A stretch of 64,000 nt of DNA from positions 10,353,472 through 10,417,471 of the forward strand of contig VZDJ01004378.1 of NCBI GenBank assembly GCA_008694505.1. The letters run 5' to 3'. The notes under the pieces were generated by a model that did no database searches, had not been told where the DNA came from, and was given only the letters and a program-made list of their open reading frames with translations. Positions 1-12,400 of the stretch are shown one piece after another. The DNA comes from Cyanoderma ruficeps (Eukaryota; Chordata; Aves; Passeriformes; Timaliidae). The position numbers were made by a program, and so were the translations under genes. Numbering within the stretch: position 1 is the stretch's first letter; the number at the start of each line of letters is the position of its first letter.

Positions 1-1900
1 AGAGAATGTAAGTTGGTATTTCTGTGGTTTGGTATCTGAAACACTTTTTCAGGGCACCAGATTCCTGTGGCCACAAGATCTCTGAATTGAGCCCATGCTG
101 TTCCCCAGATTCCTGGAACTGGCAGGGTGAGTTCAGCAGAGAACTCTGCTGCAGCTGACAGAGGCAGAGTGGGCACAATGGGCACTGTCATGATTTCAGT
201 CTCACTTTTCTGACACATGCTGTGCTCTGGGGAGAACCTCAGGCCTGCCCTGCTGCAATGGTCTTGTCCAGTGATCCAGATCCATGGCTGCCCTGGCTGC
301 CATCAGCCCAGCTCCAAACTGCTTGTTCAGGGGCCATGAACTCTCCCTCCAAGGCAAGGGCTGCCTGTGGCCCCTGGTTACCCATGCCCCTGCCCTCACC
401 CAGTGGCGCCTCCCACCCAATCCCAGCAAGGTGTTTGGATGCAGTAGTTTGTCTCTTGTTTGTATGGTAAAAGGCTGGTCATTAAAGCATTTCAGTCGGC
501 TGGAAACATTTATTGGCTTGAGCTTCATGCTTAAAAAGAAGAGCTGGCAGCCCTGAACTTGTTGCTACGCTCTGCACAGGCAGTGGCCCTGAATTTCTGC
601 TCACAGTAATGGATACTTGGCTTTTTCTTTTCAGCAAAACACATAACTCAGTTGATTCCTGTGGTGCACCCTGAATTTTTGTAGGTCTTTGAATGAGGAT
701 ATGGGAAGGAGTCGGGCTTTAATGCAGGCAACCAAACACCAAATTGCTGTCGGGTCAAGCATATGCTTGCTTTGTCTATCTGGTGATGTAAGTTGTTACT
801 GTGATGACCGATAAAGCAAATGAAGGGAGTTTTTAACTAATGACAGCTAGAACAATCAATCCAGACGTCAGGAACACCATAGAGGAAGCATGCATAGAAG
901 AGTGCAAAACCAGCAGTATCAAAGATACAGGAAAAAACCATATCAAACTGATTGTTTCTTAAGATCAAACTGCGTGAAGAGATTGAGTTGCTCTATATGT
1001 CGGCCAGTTGGCCTGAGGACAAGGATGTGACCAAAAAACCACGTGAAGAGAAGACCTGAAGAAGAGAATTTTCCCATCAGTATTACAGTCTGTGGAGCAA
1101 TACACTGCAGCAAGTCCTGCTCCACTTGATGTTGGTTTTGGATCAGCAGTGATTTGAAGTAAGTCACTCTGTAAACATTGTAAACCATTTGGAGGGAAGT
1201 TTTGTGTGTTATCTTGCACACAGTCTTTGTTGCTGTTTGAGTGCAAAGGCCTAGGAGAACATGAAAGTAGTACTCTCTACAGCTCTGTATCTCTAACTGG
1301 CTCTTGGTGCTCGTTTGGAGTTGCATTTTTCTCAGTATATAGAATCGCTTTTGCGCTTTAAATATGGTTGATATGTATAGTAGTCTGTAGTCTGTTGTAT
1401 CAATAACCATGGTTACTATTTTATTTTATTCTTTTATTTTATAATACAAATATAAATAAATGGTATGATATTTGAAGCCTATGTTGTATTACAGAATACA
1501 GTATAATATATGTAGTAAGGACACTCACACTGGCATGCAATTTATATTATTGTATTAAATGTCATGATTGTTTCTGGGTAATGATTAAAGAAAGCATTTT
1601 CATATAATTATTATCTTTGACATCTTGGAACACTCACTTAAACAGTAAAGCAGAACAAGCAGTGGTTTTGTTGTGGTACATGTTTAGGTATTGGTAGCAA
1701 AGTGGTCCACAGAAGATCAAAGCCATGTTTTCAGCTTAAATGACTCAACTGGCAGTCTTGATTTAGTTCAGCCTCATATGACTTCTTGGTAGGAAGTGGG
1801 GCCCAGCTCAAATTCTATGCCTGACTCCATGGTTTCTATGAGATTCTCTCCTGGTTAAATTTCTATTGTTCTGTGCTCTCTGGTACTTTCCATTACTGTA
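1..1900. other. Unique non-coding DNA, no gene recognised
   Basis: No gene can be supported here. The first 600 bases are GC-richer than the rest but almost free of CpG, so they are not a CpG island. A 155-codon open frame lies on the minus strand at 943-1410. Its translation has no domain, signal peptide or repeat that I recognise, and overlapping open frames on the same strand argue for chance. A good splice-donor-like sequence (GAA|GTAAGT) occurs near 1158 on the plus strand, with no convincing acceptor upstream. Confidence 0.6.
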
Positions 1901-3631
1901 GTGCTGAAAAGTTAGAGTCATCAAACAGAGATCCTTTTGAACAAACAAGAAGTCTGTCCCTCTCCCAATGAGAATTACTCATAGTAGTTATGAGTGGAAG
2001 TATAACATAAAAGGCAAAGACAGATGGGGAATTGCGAAGAAAACTAGCCATTGAGAATAGTGGTCTCAGCTTTCCAGAGCAGCCTACATACTGTCAATTT
2101 AATTTGCAATTATCATAGCAAACAAGATTTAAGAAAGAATTTGATGGAGGGCAATGCAGTAACTTCGCAGGTGTTGCAGAGTTCTTCCAAAGTGTGAAGT
2201 GTAATGGGAGGAAGCACTGAAGTAGTTCACTGAGAATTTAACAAGGGCATAATGAAAAATAACTTGCAGACTAATTGTAAGTTGGCTGTTCAGTACCAAG
2301 TGAGAATAACAATGAGAATGGTCCATGAAACCAATGTGAACTTCCTTTTATTTGACATACCAAAGAAAGAAGTGGAGGCAAGGAGAGAAATCACAGTCAG
2401 AGCAGCAGCGCTCTGATAAGGTGCTGTGTTTGTCCAAGTCAGAATACAAGATTTCGGATTAATCTGTTTCTGAGATTATGAGAATTTGGACAAAAGTATT
2501 AATAAAGTGCATATTAAAAGCTTTTATATGAGCAGTGTTATGCAGAAAGATTTTGCAAGTCTGGTTTTAATGATCTAAGTATGATTTGGGTTAGAGATAA
2601 CATTCAGACTGTAGACAGTGATTCAGAAAGGATCTGGCAGAATGAGTTTGTGGGGGTGGGTAATGAAAACCCTAATTTGTCTATGTGGAACCTAAGCTGA
2701 TGCCTGAATTTACAGTATGAGAAATACTGTCTGAGATAGCAATTTGAAAAGAAGGATGTAGTATTGAAATAGAGGTGCAGTATCTGAAGAGTAGTTGACA
2801 CCGTGTCTATAGATGAGATTGTACTAAAATTTTAGGAGGAGAAAAGACCAAAAAATTCTCCAGAAAGCATAGAAGAAACCATGAAGTCGTTCCTTTGAAT
2901 GACATCCAGAGCAACAGTTAGTGGGACTGTGTGTGTTAGTCTTCTCTGTGTGCCAAGGCAACCAAAACATTAGAAGTAAAAACTCCTAAACATGAAAAAC
3001 TATTGGCATGTTAGGAAGAATGAAAAATGAGCCAACTTCCTGAGGCCTGGATAACTGCAAATGATAGAGATTTAAAGAGTTCCATTTGCACATGTTGAGT
3101 ACAAAAGGTAAAAGCCATGAGGAAAGGAAGATAAAAACTTCAAGAAGTAGTTTAAAACTATTAAAGAGCAACAGGAAAGCAGGAAGATGTACTGGTGGCT
3201 AAAGGAAAAACTAGGGTGTTTTTTCCTTTGTGAATGGGAATAGAATGAAACAGCTGTGGGGAAACGAGTTTCTGAAGGACTGGGAAACTCTGAAATGGCT
3301 GTGGCTCTAAGGAGAGTGGAACAGATAGACAGATTGGGCCACAACCATTTTCTGTGCTTCAAGGATGAGGTAGGGAAAGCAAAGGAAGAAGAAAAAACTC
3401 AAATTGCTATTATGTCTGTCTCTTATGCCATTGTATCTATTGGAAAAATAGGCATATGGAAAGAGGAGAAAAAGGAGGATTTGAGCACTGGAGTTAAATG
3501 CAGGCATGCATGTTACAAATAAATGGTAGAATAAAAGATTTATACCTAGAAAATGTGAAGGAGAACAGAATTAATTTGTTGTGAAAAACAGGGGCTTTGT
3601 TCAGGGTACGAGGAGGAGGATGATGGTGAGA
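1901..3631. other. Purine-skewed non-coding block
   Basis: This stretch is visibly rich in A and G on the plus strand, with recurring runs such as GAAGAA, GGAAAG and AGGAGAA, and the bias continues to about 4260 on the far side of a CR1 tail. Coding potential is poor on both strands: the minus-strand open frames are short, rich in Ser, Phe and Leu, and are what a CT-rich strand yields by default. Strand-asymmetric composition can come from an old A-rich retroelement or from transcription-linked mutation bias. I see neither long terminal repeats nor a recognisable retroelement motif. Confidence 0.4.
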
Positions 3632-3735
3632 GGTAGTTCTTAGGGACATAATTTAGTGGTGGACTTGGAAGTGCCAGATTAATGGTTGGACTTGATCTCA
3701 AGGATCTTTTCAACCTAAGTGCTTGCATGATTCTG
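3632..3735 (+). repeat. CR1 LINE, 3' terminal fragment
   Basis: This is a 5'-truncated CR1 copy reduced to its last 100 or so bases. The sequence follows the familiar CR1 tail in order: a 'cttagggacat' segment near 3638, 'tttagtggtggacttgg' near 3652, 'ggttggacttgatctcaagg' near 3684, 'tcaacctaa' near 3710, and a terminal 'gattctg' ending at 3735. Substitutions throughout suggest an old copy. It carries no coding sequence. Severe 5' truncation is normal for CR1, which is thought to integrate by target-primed reverse transcription. Confidence 0.85.
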
Positions 3736-6700
3736 TAAATCAAGGCTGACTTGACTAGACTATAGTAAGAGAGAATAGCGAATGAAAAATAGAGGTGCAT
3801 GAAACAGCAGAATTTGAAAAAACGAATTACTGAAATAGAATGAAGAGCTGTAAGATGTTTATAAGAAATGACTGCATTAAATGGTTTTGTGGTCTCAGAA
3901 TATACTCTGCTAAAAATGGGATCCTGTGATTGAGAGTACCTGACAGTCTACTGCGTAGCATGTCTTAAACTCTTACGTTCCATGAGTACTTTCCCATTCC
4001 AAATTGAAAAGAAAGTTCCCAATTCTGGAGTTTCTAGTTTGAAAGGGTAATTTGACAGGAGGGCTGGGAAGCTGTGTATTGTACTGGAACTGGTTTTCAT
4101 GAGGAATGATAAATCTTTGGGGTTTTTTCTTATGGGTTTCTAACATCTATCTAGGCATAGTAAAAATGAGAATGTCTCATTTACATGATAAGTGTGGAAT
4201 AGGAGGAGAAGAGCAAGGAGAGCAGGGCGTTTTCATTATCTTTTTTCATCATTAGGAAATCAGGGAATGCTAAAAATACAATTAAATACACAGAGAAGGT
4301 AATCAGCATGGATTGTCATATTGTTACAACTTCTGTCAGCATGGATTGTCAGATTTTTTGGGGGATGCCTGTCTAACAGAGTGAAATACTTAGGCAGTCC
4401 TTCAGTGTAATACCTATAACACTCCTATTTGTGTTTGCTGATGCCAGTAACTTCAAGAAAACACCAGTTTGTCCAGTTTCTAGCTTTTACCCTTCTAAAT
4501 TGTAAAACCCTTCTTATCTTTGTTGTTTTCCAAAGAAAGTGTATCAGTTTCTCTTTGTATTGTTTGTGCTTCTTATGAAATTCTCTGATAGATGTAAGAC
4601 TTAATTTATTCTCTAGAGCTTCTAATTCTTCCTTTGAGGAAGCCACCATATTACATACAAGTTCTAAAATACCAGACAAGTATTGCAGACATTTTAACAA
4701 TGTCTTTTTTCACACAAATAGTTATTTAACTGATGTATTACAGGACCAATGGCAATCACATGGAGATGTTTTCCATTTCAAACTTCTGAATTCAATGAGT
4801 AATTTAACTTTATCTCAAAATGCAGAAAATTAGTTTCTTTCTGAGTCAATGATCCAAAATTCATATTTTGGACAGAACTGTCCAATATGGCACTTGTGTT
4901 GTGGCATTTGCATATGAAATCAGGTTTAAGCAATTGCTCATTTTCTTTAAGGAATCCCAAACATAGCTTGAATAGGATGAGTGATTCTGTTCCCAAAATT
5001 ACAGTGTCTCCTACCCTATGTTCAGGAAATATTCTTGTTAAACCACACGAAGGGGGTATACAGGGACAGAATGAAATATGTAAATTGAGCGGTCTACATG
5101 TTAGTACCTTTATGTGATTGACATGCTCTCAGTCTGATCCTACTGGTCAGAAATCTAACTGACAGAGTCCACAAACATAAGAATGATTCAACTTGCCCTT
5201 AAATAGACCACAAGAGCTGAACAGGTTCTGACAGATTTCTGACACAGAATGGGCATCTTACTCTTGCGTAGGCATGTGCTGCTCTCTGTCCAAATTTAGG
5301 CATCTATCTGGAGCACACTCCCAACATAGCAAGAAGTGGAAGATGTCCACTGTAATGGTAAGTGCAGGATGAACTAGTCTACAGTGCCTACATGTGCATT
5401 CTTTTCCAGTAAACTTCCCACTTAGAAATGATTAGAGTGAGACCAGAGTGAACTCATGGGGATTGCAATGACCTGGGGAATGAATCTCATCTCTGTGAGG
5501 TTTATTCCCATTCTAATTTGATTAATTAAGCAGTCAGGTGTACAACATCACATTTTCTGATATGACTTGTACCTTCTAGCTTAATGCATGTCAGAGATTA
5601 TTGTGCCCAGCACTCAGTATGGTAATGGGTGAAGAATTTGACAAACTAAACTTCTGATTTTGATGTATCCCAAAGCAGTGATTAACTGCTGTTATATTAC
5701 AGCTTTGGTAGCTTTTGGGAAAGGATGTACCACATAGACATTCGGGGATTTCTTGGAGATGCATTTGCCAGCCCACTGAAATGTATGGGCATGTCTTAGC
5801 ATAAGGGAAAGCAGTAGATGTTGGATGTACTGAAAGGTGATTGCTTTGGTGAGAAACAAAGAAAAATTTCTTCCTGAATTCATGCTGAAAAAGCCTCTAT
5901 TCATTCAAGTTTCCAGACTGTATGCCAAATCCTGCTCGCTCCAGACAATTTTCCATTAACTTACTTGGGAGGACTCTGAATTGCAGGAGAGTTGATACTT
6001 TAGCCCAGATTCAGGTTTTCATCAATATGTGAATGTCTCTGTGCTGCAGTTCCATCAAGATTTTTTGTTTTGCCAGGAATAAATAATAATTATTATTATC
6101 TTACTAACCTCTTGAATATATTTTAACAAAACTTCAATGAGAATTCTTTATTTTAGTGAGGATGATGTATTTTAGTGATTAAGGAGCAGGCCCAGACTGT
6201 CAAGGGCAAGGAATAATTCCATGGCTTTCAGGAAACTACGGGTCTCTGTGGTTCACCCACCAGTGACCAGTTGCTGCTTGGCAACACCAGGGTAATCAAA
6301 GATCCTTGTTATTTTATTTTTAAATACTGTTTTGGAGTTTCACCTCAGTCATGACTTTATGTTTTCCTTTTGTCCATCTTTCTCTTATGAAACACTGGCA
6401 GTTGTGGTTTTCCTGTGTATGGGAGGAGAAGCACGTGGCAGTCAGAGATGGGGAATGCCCAGAGGCTGCCGAAGATAGAGGCTGAAGACAGGGTTGATAC
6501 ACTGTCAATGAAGCTTGTTTAAATGACAGGAGTGCAGGAAGAAGTACTATGCTGAAAAGGCTGGAAGATGTTCAGATCTGTGGGAAGAAGTAGAAACTCT
6601 GGAACGTGTCTTAATTGATCTCACAAATACAAACTATGTGAGTTGTGCTAGACTAAAATGATGTATCTATGTGTGCCTGTGCAAATAGAATATTATATAT

Positions 6701-6760
6701 GTACTCTAATAAAAGGATTCAAGTGAGAATGGACTTGTTTCCTGGTACCAGCAGGGTTTA
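3736..6760. other. Unique non-coding DNA
   Basis: No gene, RNA or transposon was recognised. It holds one short direct repeat pair (4303-4351, listed separately). At 6270-6285 a sequence resembling an RFX X-box (half-sites GTTGCT and GGCAAC) sits in moderately GC-rich DNA, but the spacing is longer than usual. A 58-base segment at 5300-5357 has an AG acceptor and a good ATG|GTAAGT donor, but the polypyrimidine tract is weak. Confidence 0.5.
4303..4351 (+). repeat. 16-bp direct repeat pair
   Basis: The 16-base word TCAGCATGGATTGTCA occurs at 4303-4318 and again, identical, at 4336-4351, a 33-base period. The 17 bases between them are unrelated to the repeat. A local duplication by replication slippage is the simplest origin. 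No function is implied. Confidence 0.85.
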
Positions 6761-7194
6761 GGTGTGTATGGGGCAAAAAATATGACATGGGGTAGAAAGC
6801 TTTTACATCTGCCCTGTGCTCTCACAGGTTTACTGTGCTTTGAACACGGGGTTAGGAAAACATACTTGCTTCTCATGCTGCACAAAGTTAAAGGAGAAAC
6901 AGTCTGCAGAGAATACAGACTTCAAATAAAAGGCTCAGATAACGCAGCATTTTTTGGAGGTCAAAGAGATGCAGAGTCTAGATTAAACACTTTGCAATAT
7001 GTAAATGCCCTGCCATGTATGTTGGAGTTAGGCTTGAGTGCTGCAGGGGAAAGCCCGTGTCTGCATCCTGTTTGGATGGAATATTGTTTGTTGCAGCAAA
7101 GCAATTGCCCAGCCCCAATTGTTTTAGCGATGAGCTGATCGATACCCCATTACTGGATGTAACAGTTGCTGCAGGAAGTGCACAGAAAATTTTA

Positions 7195-7211
7195 ATGCAT
7201 GAATTATGCAT
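7195..7211. promoter_or_regulatory. Double ATGCAT motif, POU/octamer-like
   Basis: Two copies of the palindrome ATGCAT (7195-7200 and 7206-7211) are separated by five bases, and a TTATGCAT word overlaps the second. POU-domain factors bind octamer words such as ATGCAAAT and dimer sites built from ATGCAT-type halves, so this arrangement is a plausible composite POU site. It sits about 130 bases upstream of TATA-like boxes. The call rests on motif reading only. Confidence 0.25.
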
Positions 7212-7345
7212 GCTGTCCTCATTCTTTAGTCTCAGAGCATAGTGACAGAGATTGTAAAGATGACTGGGGTAGTTTCTTGCATAAAGTGACTGCAGTGAAA
7301 TGCTTCATATTTTCATGCACACAAGCAGCATTGAGTGGGACGGCC

Positions 7346-7501
7346 TATTTAAGAAGATATAAATCCCTGAGCTTACAGCACAGAATGCTTGATTTGAAAG
7401 CATTGCAGCCATGTACAGAGCCAGTTTTCGTGCTGTCTAAACCTGCTTTCTGCTGAAGGTTGGCTGAGGGATGCTAACGGCTGTGCTCTGCTCTGAGGTC
7501 A
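7346..7501 (+). promoter_or_regulatory. Candidate TATA-type promoter patch
   Basis: Two TATA-like boxes lie close together: TATTTAAG at 7346-7353 and TATAAAT at 7358-7364. Downstream are a MYB-type site TAACGG (7475-7480) and a nuclear-receptor half-site AGGTCA (7496-7501). If the second box is used, transcription would start near 7390 and run toward the candidate exon at 7555. TATA-like words are common in AT-rich DNA, so the case rests on the cluster, not on any single word. Confidence 0.25.
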
Positions 7502-7554
7502 CAGTTTGAAGTCCTTTTTTTTTTCTTTTTTTTGTAATTTGCTTTCTGCCGCAG

Positions 7555-7663
7555 GAGAGGATCTGCGAAGTTTATTGGTTTAACGATCCTTGTATTTTTT
7601 CAAAGATGCAAACTTGGAATAGTTACTATGAACAAAGGGACAAGAAGGAATTCACCATCTAAG
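7555..7663 (+). other. Candidate spliced exon (109 nt)
   Basis: A very long polypyrimidine tract (about 7513-7549) ends in GCAG at 7551-7554, an excellent splice acceptor. A donor of form AAG|GTAAAA follows at 7664. Two frames stay open. One runs through the entire segment and contains an ATG at 7628 with A at -3, giving 12 residues (MNKGTRRNSPSK) up to the donor in phase 0. The other ends in TAA just before the donor. I do not recognise either translation. It could be a first coding or 5' untranslated exon, a long non-coding RNA exon, or chance. Confidence 0.27.
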
Positions 7664-8929
7664 GTAAAAACGGATATTTTTTATTTGTGGATTTGAGTGC
7701 AGTAGAGGGAATATGCTGAGACAGGAATTATGATGATGCAGTGTGGTTACATTGACTCAGATACCTGGGCTGGAATGCAGAGTCAGGATTCTCAGGTGGA
7801 TATAACTGCAGAGATCTTACTAGTCTGATTTTTTAAAATGGTTGTTCAAATGTTGCTGAGACTAAATACTGTGAATCCTGCAGTTTGTTCAAGAGTGTAC
7901 ATTTCTGATCAGTTGTTGTCTGCTATAGATGACTGCGTTGTGGGGAGGGGCAGGGCAGTCACTGAGGTGATCAATATAATAACATGATTTATTTCATTAG
8001 GGGTCCTAACTGAATAATGACAATGAAATTTCATTGACTTTTTTCCTCTTTCTGTACATTTTCTGTAACATTTGCAAGCCACAGTAAAATGTGTGCCAGG
8101 AAAATGCATTCTAGAATCTATTGCTTGTCTGTCCTGTAAATAACAAAGATTATCATCCTGTTACATTTTGGATAAAAAACTGGGCTTTCATTCAGTGAAT
8201 AGACAAGCCTGTCCTTACTGTCCTTCAGAAAACTATGTACTCTTAGAAATTTTACATGTAAGTACATCTATTTCTAATTATGGTATTTGCTGGAAATTTA
8301 AAAAAAAATTAAAAGCATTTTACATTTTTTTGATTTGACAATTTTGGATGTATTCAAGAAAATTGTGTAACTAATACAGATGTACAGTAAAGATACTGCC
8401 TTTTAAAAGAAGATAAATTACATTTTTTAAATTAAGTTGTTTGCCACAGAAAATGCTGAAAAATTCTATGTCATTAATATTTTTTGCACTTGTAGATTTT
8501 AGTATTTTGGAAAAAGGAGTACAAGTGCTTTAGCTTTTGTGTTCAGTACTTGAAGACACAGCCATACTTTCAAAGAGATATATTGTCAGAGAGTACTGAG
8601 AAATAGCTAGTTTAATAAACCTGAAAGCTGTTTCCTGTGTGATCTCAAAGAGCAAGGTATTGCCAGTAAGGATTACAGGCATTCACAACAGGATGCTACC
8701 CTTCCTTGGGTAAATGCCTTTATAGTTTCATTTTACATTGTAATTTTACATTTGCATCTAATAACGCCTGATGGGCCAGTTTTGAATCCCTGAGTCCTTA
8801 CGCTACATTTACACAGAAACACATATGGAGCCCTGTCTCAGTGAACAGTGGGTGTTTGCTTGTTAATTACGAAATAATCAGCTGGAAGAACGCTGTACCA
8901 GGCATTGTTAGTGCTGCCCAAATGAAACC
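7664..8929. other. AT-rich unique DNA before the CpG island
   Basis: No gene or repeat was recognised. Composition is strongly AT-rich, with runs of A and T around 8300-8480, and changes abruptly to CpG-rich near 8930. Confidence 0.6.
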
Positions 8930-9420
8930 AAGCGATCATCGGGCTGAAGCGGCAGTTTTGAACCCATCGTTCTGTCGGGGAACGCATTCGTTGTGCGGGA
9001 GCTGCCCCCCAGCTGCTCACGCCCCGGGGTTCGCCCCTTCAGCACCGTTCCGTGCCGTGCTGGGGGATCCCCCTCGCTCGGGGTGCGGGCGCTGCGCGGC
9101 CCCGGGCCCAGGGCGGCCTGCGGGATGCTGAGTCACCGCGCGGGGCTGGGAGGGGCTCGCCGGGCCCCTGGAGCAGCCACAGCAGCGAGACCCAGCCCCG
9201 GGAAGGAAAACACTCTTAGAGGGAACAGGAGCTTCTAGAGGGGATAGAGAGAGGGGGTTAAAAATCCTTCCTGGCAAAGCCTGGATCTCGCGTGTGCTGA
9301 ATGCAAACACATTCCTGGGCGTGTGAGCTCTGGGCCGGGAACACGGCGGGGACGGCAGCGAGGAGCTCACATGATACTCTTAACGAGGAAGACGTGCATG
9401 ATAGCTGGGTGCTCGCAAAG
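8930..9420. promoter_or_regulatory. CpG island
   Basis: A hand count finds about 40 CpG dinucleotides in under 500 bases, in a window where CpG is otherwise rare. The densest part is 9000-9170, with words such as GCGCGG, CCCGGG and GGGCGG. Unmethylated islands of this kind mark most vertebrate promoters, and there is no TATA box at its core. No splice donor or recognisable coding exon is attached on either strand; the open frames through it are the usual by-product of GC-rich DNA. It may be the promoter of an unidentified gene or non-coding RNA, or an orphan island acting as an enhancer. Confidence 0.85.
9126..9136 (-). promoter_or_regulatory. NF-E2 / antioxidant-response-type site
   Basis: The plus strand reads TGCTGAGTCAC, so the minus strand contains TGACTCAGCA. 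This fits the TGACnnnGC core bound by heterodimers of small MAF proteins with NF-E2, NRF or BACH factors, and contains the AP-1 core TGAGTCA. It sits in the centre of the CpG island, where a functional site would be expected to act. The match is by eye; occupancy is inferred. Confidence 0.45.
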
Positions 9421-12400
9421 ATGCTAGTCAGTCTTCATTTGCCATGGAGGATTTACTCCATTTTCTGTGCTTCTGCCATGAAATATTACCTGAAATGCAT
9501 AATTTGCAGATTAAGCAGTCTTTCGACTATGAAAACAGATGTAAAAATGAGAATAACTAATAGCAGAAAAAATTTTTTCCTAAGTTTCTTCCATTCAGTT
9601 AATTAGGGAATACCTATCTTCAGGTTTCATGGAAACTAAGTAAATTAATGGAAATGTATTTCTGTGAGAGAAAATTTCACATGTGTACATTTAAGAGTTG
9701 CACATTCAAATACTGAATTCGGAACATATGTGATTTACTGAAGTATGGCTCAGCTGTTGCAGTGCTTTGCTACTATATCCAGACGTATCAGTGAATGAAC
9801 ATTGCTTGCGTTCTTCCACTGTCATAAATAAAAAGCATCACAGCCATAATCACGGTGGCATGGATCTTATAACAACATTCTCATTTTTCTCACATTGAAG
9901 GTGAGGTACTTAAATTACCTGTTTAATGAGGAAATAGATATATTAATTAAAGATTAAGAATTGGAAATACAAATATTCTCTAAAAAATAATAGCTGGGTT
10001 TCCAACATGTTTGAGAGAGGTATCCAGGGCCCATTGAAATTGTCTAGGGAGCATGATTGTTAGTCACTTTGGCTGAGGTTTTCAGAGGAACGTACATAAA
10101 TATTTTAGTCACTACAAAGTAAACAGCCTGAATAAAAAGAGAGGAAAGCAAAGGCAGCCCAGCAACTATTTGCTGTTAATATAGATAATTTGAGGAAGAA
10201 CAGATTTTTGTTGTTGCTGTTGTTGTTGTTGTTCTGGTCCAAAATCTCCTCAGATAACTGGATAATTATATAATTTGAAATACCAATAAGTAATCCACGA
10301 TGCTATACAGAGAAAAGGGTCAAGAAGGGACAATCTTGCAAGCATCTTATTATAAGTAAGTTGTTAGGAAAGAAAAGTAGCTTAATGTGGATGGAGGTGT
10401 CCATTAATAATGTGTTGGAATATTGTCTTCCTTGTTCTCATTATGAAGCCAAAGATTCAATTATGGTACTTGGTTTTCTCAAATTGCAACTTTGCAAATT
10501 TTAACTGACTTGGACTTAATTCTGGAAAATTGTCTTTCGATAAATACATTTACAATCAGAAAATTGATGCGTGCTGCCAGCATCTTACTGATTTTTTTCT
10601 TGCCCTGGGCTGTAGAGCAGATCCATTCAGTTCAGTTAGTTACAGAAGGGGTGACTGGTAGAAAAATCAGGAGCTTTAAGAGCTGATGCTCAGGCATCAT
10701 GTGAACTCAAATGAACACAGAACAGTTCTCACTCCCTGTTGCAGTAAAGAAGCATTGGCATACTCTGAGTTATGGCCTTGTGATAAGTAAAAGGAAAGGT
10801 TTTTTTCTACTGCTTAATGTTGGTTTTCATTTGTTTCTGTGAAGAGAAAGCAGAATTAATGCATATTAGTAAGATGAATTAATAACAGAAATTAGTGCAT
10901 ATTAAATTATCATGCAGTTATTATTGTTCCAAAAGTGGCAAAATACTAGATGAGCTGCAAAGAAATACTTCAGCATGTATCTTTGCAAGCAGGAGCATGC
11001 TTCTAAATTATTCATAACACATTAAAAATGTTTTTTTCCTGTAATTCACTGTATTATGCACTGTTATTAGTAATTTATTTTTTTTACATTTCATCCCATG
11101 GTTGAGAAGTAATCACCAAGAATATTGAGGTTGCTTTTGAATGATTAAATAGGTTTTCAGACACTTAACAATTAGCAATTGCATAAAGTAATTTAAACCG
11201 AATAACGTACAGATACTTTGCCAGTGCTTATCAACAGAAGAATATATCTGTATATAATACCTGCTTGCTCAACAAGTCTGTTCCCTAAGTACTAATTTTT
11301 CAGCAGTAACTGAGAATAGGCACGTTTTCCTTCTGTTAGCATTTTCCTGTAGATAAAATTAAAGGCATGACAGAGTTGAGTTAAACTTCGCTCACTGGTA
11401 GCATCAAAAGCTCATTTAACTTAGCTGAGCAGAAAGAGAACTGAAGCTTCTCTTTCTCATTTGCTGAAGACATTGTTCACAGTACAGTGATATTTCAGTA
11501 TATTAGAAATGAGGTCTTTAGTCTCTTAGGAGAAACTGGTGAGAGAAACCTGTGTCATAGGATTTCTACTGGTAGCATTTCTACTGAAAAAAAAAAGGCT
11601 GGCTCACAAAAGATTACTTTATAAAAATAATTACTCACCTGCCTGTTGGGCTGGAGGCTATAAATTCATTGATTAATGTAGGTCAGTGAAATTACTTAGA
11701 ATTTTTCAGCTGAGATTCTTGAGCTACATCACATTCTTTATTTTAAAAATGGGTTTAGTATCTGAAAACCTGGTCTGGTATGGCTACAGTACAGCACAAA
11801 GGACTGGAGGAACAGTATAGCAGAAAATAAAATGGTCATAGACAGGAAAATCTGTTCCTCAAGTTTTGATGTTGGAAGTAGGTATACTACATAACATAAT
11901 GGCACTGAAATTTGCAGACCTTTCAGCATAGGGAGTTGAAACACAAGCCATTATTCTGGGTTCTGGAATATGAGTTAACCACAATGTTTTTTCCTGTTCA
12001 ATCCAGCAGCCAATCTCCCATCCTGAATCCTTCTTCAAAGGCATGGGAATGATGATCTTATTCATGAGATGTGAGGCTGTTCCCACTGCACCCTGTTACA
12101 GGATGAAATAGATTACCCTTGGGCTGTGTGTTTGCTTCTGTGTGGAGAAACCCAGCAGACTGTAAAAGTGTTATTGCTGCTCCTGACATCAGATGAATGC
12201 CACCCGTTTGACATTTTGGTGTCACAAGACTTCATACTTGTTGTTACTGGCCAGAAAATAGTGTTAGAAATAAAATACATAATTTCATTGGATTAAGTGA
12301 TGGAAACGAAAAATTGTGTTATTAATCATACCCATTTAGTTTTGGAAATGATGATCACATTGATATCCCAGCAGACTTGGTGAAAGTTTAGGCCATATTT

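Noticed and set aside
943..1410. 155-codon open frame on the minus strand, the longest in the window
   Set aside because: No domain, no signal or repeat, no recognisable family, and another frame is open across half of it. Length is within chance for 64 kb of AT-rich DNA.
5300..5357. 58-base segment with ATG|GTAAGT donor
   Set aside because: Weak polypyrimidine tract and very short open frame; chance is the better explanation.
6270..6285. RFX X-box-like sequence
   Set aside because: One half-site is imperfect and the spacer is longer than in functional X-boxes.
11639..11760. Strong minus-strand donor CAG|GTGAGTAA
   Set aside because: No acceptor, promoter or open frame to make an exon with it.
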